A stretch of 64,000 nucleotides of DNA, taken from contig NZ_QZCG01000018.1 of NCBI RefSeq assembly GCF_003591515.1, forward strand, positions 1-64,000, in the 5' to 3' direction. Below the pieces are notes generated by a model. The model was not told where the DNA came from. It saw only the letters and a list, made by a program, of their open reading frames with translations, and did not search any database. The DNA is from Paracoccus onubensis (lineage in GTDB: Bacteria; Pseudomonadota; Alphaproteobacteria; Rhodobacterales; Rhodobacteraceae). Numbering within the stretch: the stretch's first letter is position 1; every line of letters starts with the position of its first letter. Position numbers and translations under genes: made by a program. Shown piece by piece: positions 8,550-15,501 of this stretch.

Positions 8550-9893
8550 TCAAGCCGATGTCTCGGCGATATCGGCCCCCAATCCCTGCATGAGGGGAAT
8601 GAAATCGGGGAAAGAGGTCATGATCGGGCTGCCGTCATCAATCGCAACGGGCGAGCCGGTTCCCAATCCAAGCACAAGGAACGACATCGCGATCCGGTGA
8701 TCCAGATGCGTCACCGCCAGGCCACCGCCCGGCACCGCGGCCATGCCGTGAACCGTCATGCTGTCCCGGGTCTCTTCGACGCGAACACCATTCGCCCTTA
8801 GCCCCAGCGCCATGGCGTCGATGCGGTCGCTTTCCTTCACCCGCAATTCGGCGACACCGTTCATCACCGTCTTTCCCGCGGCAAAAGCGGCAATCACAGA
8901 AAGGATCGGAAATTCATCGATCATGCTGGCCGCGCGTTCGGCCGGAACGCTGACCCCTGTCAGCGGCCCGTGTTTCACATGCATATCCGCGACCGGCTCA
9001 CCGCCTTCTTCACGCTCATTTTCAAAGCGAATATCCGCGCCCATTTCAAGCAAGGTGATATAAAGCCCGTCACGCGTCGGATTCCGGGAAACACCCGGAA
9101 CCCGGATCTCGGAGCCGGGAACGATCAGGGCGGCGGCCACGGGGAAAGCCGCGCTGGAAGGATCACGCGGCACGGCAACCGGCTGGGCACGCAACTCCGG
9201 CCGCCCCTTCAATGTGATCACATGGCCCTCTTCGGTGGATTCGCTGCGAATCTCGGCCCCGAAACCGGCCAGCATCCGCTCGGAATGATCGCGGGTCGGC
9301 TCGGATTCGATCACCACCGTTTCGCCCGGTGCGTTCAGCCCGGCAAGCAGGATCGCTGATTTGATCTGCGCGCTTGCAACCGGGGTCCGGTAGCGCAGGG
9401 GAAGCGGATCTGCCGCGCCCTGTATCGTGATCGGCAAACACCCACCTTCCCGGGCGGTGATCTGCGCCCCGAACTCTGACAGCGGATCGGTGACACGTGC
9501 CATCGGGCGACGCGACAGGCTGGCGTCGCCGGTAAAGGTCGCGGTAATCGGCGTGGTCGCCATTGCCCCCATGATCAGGCGCACCCCCGTGCCGGAATTG
9601 CCGCAATCCAGAATCGCCGCAGGCTCGGAAAACCCGCCGACGCCGACGCCATGAACCGACCACTCTCCCGGCCCAACCCGTTCGACCTGGGCACCGAAGG
9701 CCGCCATCGCTCTGGCGGTGTCCAGCACATCCTGCCCTTCAAGCAGCCCCGTGATGCGGGTTTCTCCGACCGACAGGGCGCCAAGGATCAATGCGCGATG
9801 GCTGATCGACTTGTCTCCGGGCACCTGAGCCACACCGGAAAGAGGCCCTCCACTACGGGAAATCATCGGTTGGGGATCGGCAGCATGTGACAT
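8550..9893 (-). CDS. aroA: 3-phosphoshikimate 1-carboxyvinyltransferase (EPSP synthase)
   Basis: A 447-residue enzyme of the shikimate pathway joining shikimate-3-phosphate and PEP to give EPSP, the precursor of chorismate. Motifs seen: PGDKSISHRALILG near residue 25, GNSGTGVRLIMG, TRDHSERMLAGFG, RDPSSAAFPVAAAL and VKESDRIDAMA. The RDHSE motif and overall pattern fit the class II enzymes common in alphaproteobacteria, but the glycine in NSGTG is retained where the glyphosate-tolerant CP4 enzyme carries alanine. GAGG six bases before the ATG supports the start. The upstream 120 bp to lpxB hold no clear signal. Confidence 0.96.
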   Translation of the reverse strand: MSHAADPQPMISRSGGPLSGVAQVPGDKSISHRALILGALSVGETRITGLLEGQDVLDTARAMAAFGAQVERVGPGEWSVHGVGVGGFSEPAAILDCGNSGTGVRLIMGAMATTPITATFTGDASLSRRPMARVTDPLSEFGAQITAREGGCLPITIQGAADPLPLRYRTPVASAQIKSAILLAGLNAPGETVVIESEPTRDHSERMLAGFGAEIRSESTEEGHVITLKGRPELRAQPVAVPRDPSSAAFPVAAALIVPGSEIRVPGVSRNPTRDGLYITLLEMGADIRFENEREEGGEPVADMHVKHGPLTGVSVPAERAASMIDEFPILSVIAAFAAGKTVMNGVAELRVKESDRIDAMALGLRANGVRVEETRDSMTVHGMAAVPGGGLAVTHLDHRIAMSFLVLGLGTGSPVAIDDGSPIMTSFPDFIPLMQGLGADIAETSA

Positions 9894-10013
9894 CGTGGAC
9901 CTCGCTGTTTCGCTGGTCTTTTAGCGCCACCGGGTCACGGCTGCCACCTCCTTCTTGCGGTCCGTTCCGTTTCAGATCCCAAGATCGCGGCAAAGCATCC
10001 GCTCTCGCCGGAT

Positions 10014-11174
10014 TCAGTCTCGCTGCTTATCGGCGATTGCCCGCAACACCGAGCGCGCCGCACGCAGCCCGGGCGCTTCGCCGCCTTTGCCAAGACGCTC
10101 CATCGTCAGGTCCATGGCGTCCAGTTGCGCCTTGCGTGAGGTCATGTCCTCCAAAGCAGTCTGCAGCGCCAGTGCCATCGGTCCCGGCTGACAGTCGCGG
10201 CCCAGAAATTCGGGAATGCTTCGGGTTTCGCTGACCAGATTGACCAACGTCACCGTATCGGTCCGCAGCAGCAGCCCGATCAGCAACCGGCTGACCGGCG
10301 CCATGTCATATCCAATCACCATCGGAATACGATTCGCCGCCAGTTCCAGACTGACCGTCCCCGATGCAGCCAATGCCAGATCTGCCGCAGCAAAGGCAGC
10401 ACGCTTGTCCTGGCTATTCTCGACCACGATCGGCTCGCTTGGCCATCTCCGGGTCATCTCGTGAATCATCTGCGAAACGCCCGGAACCGTCGGCAGCACC
10501 ACACGAATTTCCGGAACCCGATCCCGAAACCGCATCAATGCCTCGTCGAATCGTGACGCCAGCCGCCCGACCTCCGATCTGCGCGATCCGGGCAGGCACA
10601 GAACAACCGGCGCATCCGGCTTAATGTCGTGGCTTTCGCGGAACCGCAAGGCATCTTCAGGCCCGCCGATCTCCATATCCACCACCGGATGCCCCACGAA
10701 ATCGCACGTCATCCCTGCCGCGCGCATATAGGGCGGTTCGAATGGCAGCAGCGCAAGCACATGGTCGATCACCGGCGCCATTCCCTTTGCCCTGCCTGGT
10801 CGCCATGCCCAGACCGAGGGCGCCACATAGTGAATCGTCCGCAGCCCGGGATTCAGTTTCCGGGCCGCGCCCGCCACGCGCAGGCAGAAATCCGGGCTGT
10901 CGATGGTGATCAACGCGTCGGGGACCTGCTCGGCGATCGCTGCCGCGGTCTCGGCAATCCGGCGCTTGAGATGACGGTATTTCGGCAGCACCTCCCAGAT
11001 ACCCATCAAGCTCAGCTCATCCATCGGGAACATGCTGGATAGCCCCTGCTCCGCCATGAGCGGGCCGCCGATGCCGACAAAGACACTGTCCGGCACAAGC
11101 TGCCTCAGGCCGGCCATCAATGCCGCCCCCAGTTGATCCCCCGAGGGTTCGCCCGCAATCAGAAAGAACTTCAT
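10014..11174 (-). CDS. lpxB: Lipid-A-disaccharide synthase
   Basis: A 386-residue GT19 glycosyltransferase that condenses lipid X with UDP-2,3-diacylglucosamine to make the lipid A disaccharide at the inner face of the cytoplasmic membrane. It opens with FLIAGEPSGDQLGAALM and has VGIGGPLM, HYVAPSVWAWRPGR and FVGHPVVD, all typical of LpxB. Last gene of fabZ-lpxA-lpxI-lpxB, from which it is separated by an 81-bp gap carrying a perfect inverted repeat. The ribosome site is weak (GGGAC). Confidence 0.95.
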   Translation of the reverse strand: MKFFLIAGEPSGDQLGAALMAGLRQLVPDSVFVGIGGPLMAEQGLSSMFPMDELSLMGIWEVLPKYRHLKRRIAETAAAIAEQVPDALITIDSPDFCLRVAGAARKLNPGLRTIHYVAPSVWAWRPGRAKGMAPVIDHVLALLPFEPPYMRAAGMTCDFVGHPVVDMEIGGPEDALRFRESHDIKPDAPVVLCLPGSRRSEVGRLASRFDEALMRFRDRVPEIRVVLPTVPGVSQMIHEMTRRWPSEPIVVENSQDKRAAFAAADLALAASGTVSLELAANRIPMVIGYDMAPVSRLLIGLLLRTDTVTLVNLVSETRSIPEFLGRDCQPGPMALALQTALEDMTSRKAQLDAMDLTMERLGKGGEAPGLRAARSVLRAIADKQRD

Positions 11175-11220
11175 GGCGTCCCGTCACTTGCTGCATCGCT
11201 TCATGGGTATGTCAGCAACG

Positions 11221-11244
11221 AAGAAGAAACCAGCCTTTCTTCTT
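11221..11244 (-). repeat. Perfect 9-bp inverted repeat between lpxI and lpxB
   Basis: AAGAAGAAA at 11221-11229 and TTTCTTCTT at 11236-11244 flank six bases (CCAGCC). In the mRNA this forms an A/U-rich hairpin 46 bases before the lpxB start. It lacks a GC-rich stem and T-run, so it is not a standard terminator; it may affect processing or lpxB translation. Confidence 0.5.
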
Positions 11245-11255
11245 TGCATAAATAC

Positions 11256-12056
11256 CTATTCTCCGCGCGCCCAAAGAAACATCCCCGCCGTTTCCGCACG
11301 CCGGATGGATTCATCGCGTTCCAGCAGGATCACGCCACCAGCTTGCCACGCAATCCCGGCAAGCCCCGCTTCTGCAGCCTGCGTTACGCTGTCGGGACCA
11401 AGTGTAGGCAGATCCACGCGCCGGTCCTGCCCCGGTTTCGGAGCCTTGTAGAACACGCCCCGCGCACCGTTCGGATTCGGTTTCAACGCGCCATGAGCCG
11501 CCGCGAATTCCAGCATGGCCCGGGTTCCGGGCAATGTCTCGATCGCAAGGCACAGGCCCTGCGCCACCACGACACCCTGTCCGACATCGAATGCTCCAAG
11601 TCCCTGAAGGATGCTTGCGCCTTTGGCGGCATCGCGCCGATCCGCATCCTCCGGCTGTCCGGTCAGAACGCCCTCGGCGGGAATCAGGTCGGGAATAATT
11701 TCTTCGACACTGGCAATCGTCAGATCATGTTCCTGGAAAACCTTCAGAACCTCGCGCAGCGCCGCGTCGTCGCCTGATTGCATCGCCGTCAGGATTCGCG
11801 GCACCAGTTGCGCGGTACGTGGATCGAACGCCTCGGGATCAAGCCGGGGCCGGCGGATCGCGCCCGCGAAAACCACACGCCCGACGCCTTTTTCGACGAG
11901 ATCGTCCAGAAAGGGGATCAGCCGCTCAAGCCGGAACGGTATCGCGGGAAGGTGCGGCGCGAAACCGTCAAGCGCATAAACCAGCGGATCGTCCAAAGCG
12001 GCGATGACAGCCGGAGCCAATGCTCCCTGCCCTGCGATAACTGCGGTACGGGTCAT
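11256..12056 (-). CDS. lpxI: UDP-2,3-diacylglucosamine pyrophosphatase LpxI
   Basis: A 266-residue protein of the LpxI (DUF1009) family, the alphaproteobacterial replacement for LpxH; it hydrolyses UDP-2,3-diacylglucosamine to lipid X. Family features are the N-terminal AVIAGQGALAPAVIAAL, the GxxRRP-type segment FAGAIRRP, and the C-terminal half with LIDxxGPDxVT-like LPTLGPDSVTQAAEAGLAGI. Its ATG overlaps the lpxA stop by four bases (ATGA), and it sits between lpxA and lpxB as in other Rhodobacterales. No LpxH-like gene is in the window. Confidence 0.92.
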   Translation of the reverse strand: MTRTAVIAGQGALAPAVIAALDDPLVYALDGFAPHLPAIPFRLERLIPFLDDLVEKGVGRVVFAGAIRRPRLDPEAFDPRTAQLVPRILTAMQSGDDAALREVLKVFQEHDLTIASVEEIIPDLIPAEGVLTGQPEDADRRDAAKGASILQGLGAFDVGQGVVVAQGLCLAIETLPGTRAMLEFAAAHGALKPNPNGARGVFYKAPKPGQDRRVDLPTLGPDSVTQAAEAGLAGIAWQAGGVILLERDESIRRAETAGMFLWARGE

Positions 12057-12838
12057 GATTTCATCGTCAGAAATGAGCGGTCGGAAGGACCGAGAATAAA
12101 GTCAAGCACGTCGCGCTCCATCGCACTTACCTCATTGCCGGAGCGCGCGCGGGCGGTATCCCGGAACGAGCCCTGCCCCAACGCGCCCAGAAGGTCACGG
12201 AGCGCCGCGATATCCGCACGGCTTGCCCCGCGGCGTTTCAATCCGACCAGATTCAGCCCGTCCAGATGCCCGCGAGGCCCCTGGACCAATCCAAAGGGAA
12301 TGACATCCGCCGTCACCATCGTCACCGCGCCGATCATCGCGCCCCGCCCGATGCGGACGAATTGATGAACGCCCGACAGACCACCCACGATCACATCGTC
12401 TTCAAGCACGCAATGCCCCGCGACCGACGCATTGTTGACCAGAATCACACGATTGCCGATGCGGCAGTCATGGGCGACATGCGCCCCCGCCATGAACAGG
12501 CCCTCATCGCCGACCACCGTCACGCCGCCGCCGCCTTCGGTACCCGGATTCATGGTGACATATTCGCGGATGCGATTACCCGCCCCGATCTCGAGTCTCG
12601 CGCGCTCTCCGCGGAATTTCAGATCCTGCGGGATCTCTCCGATCGAGGCGAAGGGAAACACCACTGTCTCGGCGCCGACAGAGGTTTCCCCGGTCACGAC
12701 CACATGGGATTTCAGCACCACGCCCCGGGCAAGCCGAACCTGCGGACCGACCACGCAAAATGGCCCGATCTTGACGTCATCGCCGATCTCGGCGCCGTCC
12801 TCGATAACGGCGCTCGGGTGAATTTTCGCTTCAGCCAT
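12053..12838 (-). CDS. lpxA: Acyl-ACP--UDP-N-acetylglucosamine O-acyltransferase
   Basis: A 261-residue left-handed beta-helix acyltransferase that starts lipid A synthesis by transferring a 3-hydroxyacyl chain to UDP-GlcNAc. Hexapeptide repeats run from IHPSAVIEDGAEIGDDVKIGPF onwards; the catalytic histidine lies in the GAHVAHDCRIGN segment. Its ATG is inside the end of fabZ (8-bp overlap) and its stop overlaps lpxI, so translation is coupled on both sides. Confidence 0.96.
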   Translation of the reverse strand: MAEAKIHPSAVIEDGAEIGDDVKIGPFCVVGPQVRLARGVVLKSHVVVTGETSVGAETVVFPFASIGEIPQDLKFRGERARLEIGAGNRIREYVTMNPGTEGGGGVTVVGDEGLFMAGAHVAHDCRIGNRVILVNNASVAGHCVLEDDVIVGGLSGVHQFVRIGRGAMIGAVTMVTADVIPFGLVQGPRGHLDGLNLVGLKRRGASRADIAALRDLLGALGQGSFRDTARARSGNEVSAMERDVLDFILGPSDRSFLTMKS

Positions 12839-13310
12839 CAGCCTTCGGCGCCATCATCGCGGTAAATTCGGCCTGTGCGCAAAGCTGGCCGTCGACCAGC
12901 GCCTTGCCTTCGAATTTCCATATCTTACCACCGCCGCGTTTGGAGGTCACATGCAATTCAAGCACATCGCCGGGCACCACCATCCGGCGGAACTTGCAGT
13001 TATCTATGCCCATGAAATAGGTCAGCATCGGCTGATCGATGATATTCCTGCTGACGCCGACCACGACCGCCGATGTCTGCGCCATCGCCTCGACGATGGT
13101 CACGCCGGGCATGACGGGCTGATCGGGGAAATGGCCCGCGAAATGCGGCTCGTTACAGGTGACGTTCTTGATGCCGACACCGCCTTGATGCGCCACGATA
13201 TCACGAACTTTATCAATGAACAGAAAAGGATAGCGGTGCGGGATGATCCGTTTGATAAGCGCCAGATCAGCTTCCGTGTAAAGGGCGGGGCTTTGGGTGT
13301 CGTCGGCCAT
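12831..13310 (-). CDS. fabZ: 3-hydroxyacyl-ACP dehydratase FabZ
   Basis: A 159-residue hot-dog-fold dehydratase of fatty acid synthesis. The motif PHRYPFLFIDKV and the active-site segment HFPDQPVMPGVTIVEAMAQ, with catalytic His and Glu, are clear. An upstream in-frame ATG at 13316 would add two residues, but the AAGGA site at 13317-13321 touches that codon and is spaced six bases from the ATG at 13310, so I take 13310. First gene of the lpx operon here. In many relatives lpxD precedes fabZ; here a large membrane protein gene lies 58 bp upstream instead. Confidence 0.95.
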   Translation of the reverse strand: MADDTQSPALYTEADLALIKRIIPHRYPFLFIDKVRDIVAHQGGVGIKNVTCNEPHFAGHFPDQPVMPGVTIVEAMAQTSAVVVGVSRNIIDQPMLTYFMGIDNCKFRRMVVPGDVLELHVTSKRGGGKIWKFEGKALVDGQLCAQAEFTAMMAPKADG

Positions 13311-13368
13311 GTACATTCCTTGCAGCGGTTATTCTTGGGGTATCAACGAGCCCGTTGGTTGGCAAGCT

Positions 13369-15501
13369 TCAGGCCGGTCCGGCACCGTCTCGCGCAGCGT
13401 TTCCTGCGCCGATGCCCGCCCTGCCTTCGACCAGCCACCCGATGAGGATCAGCCCCGCAATCAGTATCAGCCACACCCAACCCGGAAGCAACGGGGTTCG
13501 TTCCAAACCATTGACGGTTGCCGCGTCGCGCGGCGTGATCCCGATCCACTCGCCGCTGACACCCCTGCCATGCGCGGGCCGGCCCTGCCTGCTGGTGCGC
13601 AGATCGGGCAGGCCATCCGACAGCCGCAGCACCGCACCCTGCGTCGCCTCGGCCAGCGGCGCAAGAGTGTCACCACTGGCAACCGTCTGTTCGAATTCCC
13701 GCGGCGCGGCAGGGCCAAGCGCCAGAACACGCCGCAAATCACCGTTTTGTAGCCGGTAAAGCCCCTCTTCGGGCGCTGTCCAGTCGCCGGTGAACCGGCC
13801 CGGTTCAGCTTCAGACAGCTCCAGATTTTCGGTCTCGCCGTCGGGATGGGTGATTTCCAGCGGGGGCACCTGATCCTGCATACTCCGCCGGGTGAAACTG
13901 ACTTCCAGACCCGAGACATCCGCCGCCAGCGCCTCTTCTTCCAGTTCTGGCTCTTTCATCGACCAATGCGCGATCCGGCGCAGCATCTCAAGCTGCGGAC
14001 CGCCGCCTTCGAAGCCACGCCCCCAGAGCCAGACCTGATCCGAAGCCAATGTCGCGACACGCCCTTCCCCGACCCGGTTCATGATCAGCAACGGCAGATC
14101 GTCTGCGCCGGTCATGACCACTTCGGCGCCCGGTTCGGGCTGAACTTCGGCCATGCGCAGCCAACGGCCCCAGGTCTCACCCTCATCTCCGGACCCTTCA
14201 CCGGGCGCGCCCGAAAGACCCGAGGTAACGGGATGCCGCCTGCCCGCATCGGTGAGTTTGGGCGTAAAGGGGCGTTCGATGACCCGGCCTGTCGGCCGGG
14301 CGGGCAGAATTGCCCCCAGCGGCGACAGGTTGAGACTTTCAACCGTTGCCATTTCCGGCCCGGCGGCGACCAGAAGCGCGCCACCGTTTTCCACGTAGCG
14401 GACGATATTCTGGAAATAATCGGGCGGAAGAATACCCCGGACGCTGTAGCGATCGAAAATGATCAGGTCAAAATCATCGATCCGCTCAAGGAATAATTCG
14501 CGGGTGGGAAAGGCGATCAGTGCCAGTTCATTGACCGGCACACCGTCGGATTTCGTCGGCGGGCGCAGGATGGTGAAATGAATCAGGTCGACGGATGCAT
14601 CGGATTTCAACAGGTTCCGCCATGTTCTCTCGCCCGGATGGGGCTCACCCGAGACAAGCAGGACACGCAGCCGGTCGCGCACGCCGTTGATGCTGACTGC
14701 GGCCATATTGTTTCGCCGGGTCAGTTCACCGCCTTCGGGCGAATCGATTCCCAGCTGCACAACATTCTGGCCCGCATGGGTCAGCGTGACCGGAAGTTCC
14801 AGCGAGCGATCCATGGGAACGGAAACGACCTGCTCGTCCTCGCCATCGATGCTGATGCGCAGATTGACCGAACCGGTCTGCACATCCGGGGGAACCTCGC
14901 CCTGATCCTCGATGCGGATGCGGATCTTGACTTCCTGATCGATCAGGCCGAATGCCGGGCTTTCCTCGATGACAAGGCGGCGGTCCCAGTCCTCTTCGCG
15001 CCCGGTCAGCAGCACATGAAAAGGTGCCGGAAGATCGGCGGGCAGCATTTCGGCATCGTGCAACCGTCCATCGGTAACGGAAATCACCCCGGCCAGCCGT
15101 CCTTCGGGCTCAGCGGCAACGGCATGGGCCAGTGCCTCTCCCAGCAGGGTACCATCGGGATCGTCGCCCACCGTCACCCGCCGCAATTCAGTATTGGGCA
15201 ACTCCTCGATCTGCCGGGCAATCCGGTCGATGGCGGCATCCGTCTGCTCGCCCCGGCCGGGCAGGCTTTGACTGGCGCTGCGATCATCGGCAAGAATCAC
15301 GATGTCGGACAGGCCGGTCCTGTTGCCTTTCTCAAGCGCAGGCGCGGCCAGCGCCGCCGCTGCAAGCAGGCCCGCACAGCCGCGCCATGCCCAGCCACGC
15401 AATCCGCGCCAATAAGCGAAACCGGCAACCACGGCGGCAAGCGCAGCAAGGGTTGCGATGACCCACCATGGCAATCCAGGATCGAAGCGCAAAGCGGTCA
15501 T
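13369..15501 (-). CDS. VWA/glutamine-amidotransferase-like membrane protein (MoxR operon, gene 4)
   Basis: A 710-residue protein of unknown function. Two membrane segments lie near the N-terminus (about residues 11-50), followed by a von Willebrand A-like region with a DxSxS pattern (DDRSAS) and a TDG. The middle holds a class I glutamine-amidotransferase-like fold region (NELALIAFPTRELFLERIDDFDLIIFDRYSVRG... GGALLVAAGPE) without an obvious catalytic Cys, and a last membrane segment near the C-terminus (WVWLILIAGLILIGWLVEG). Its start overlaps the stop of the upstream DUF4159 gene by four bases. Such proteins travel with MoxR and DUF58 genes; the role is unproven, perhaps assembly or chaperoning of an envelope complex. 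Confidence 0.85.
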   Translation of the reverse strand: MTALRFDPGLPWWVIATLAALAAVVAGFAYWRGLRGWAWRGCAGLLAAAALAAPALEKGNRTGLSDIVILADDRSASQSLPGRGEQTDAAIDRIARQIEELPNTELRRVTVGDDPDGTLLGEALAHAVAAEPEGRLAGVISVTDGRLHDAEMLPADLPAPFHVLLTGREEDWDRRLVIEESPAFGLIDQEVKIRIRIEDQGEVPPDVQTGSVNLRISIDGEDEQVVSVPMDRSLELPVTLTHAGQNVVQLGIDSPEGGELTRRNNMAAVSINGVRDRLRVLLVSGEPHPGERTWRNLLKSDASVDLIHFTILRPPTKSDGVPVNELALIAFPTRELFLERIDDFDLIIFDRYSVRGILPPDYFQNIVRYVENGGALLVAAGPEMATVESLNLSPLGAILPARPTGRVIERPFTPKLTDAGRRHPVTSGLSGAPGEGSGDEGETWGRWLRMAEVQPEPGAEVVMTGADDLPLLIMNRVGEGRVATLASDQVWLWGRGFEGGGPQLEMLRRIAHWSMKEPELEEEALAADVSGLEVSFTRRSMQDQVPPLEITHPDGETENLELSEAEPGRFTGDWTAPEEGLYRLQNGDLRRVLALGPAAPREFEQTVASGDTLAPLAEATQGAVLRLSDGLPDLRTSRQGRPAHGRGVSGEWIGITPRDAATVNGLERTPLLPGWVWLILIAGLILIGWLVEGRAGIGAGNAARDGAGPA

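Noticed and set aside
5924..8593. 889-codon plus-strand open frame opposite uvrA
   Set aside because: It runs antisense through the whole of uvrA and into aroA; the amino acid make-up is rich in Arg, His, Gln and Asp as expected of a shadow in high-G+C DNA, and no domain is recognisable. UvrA is unambiguous on the other strand.
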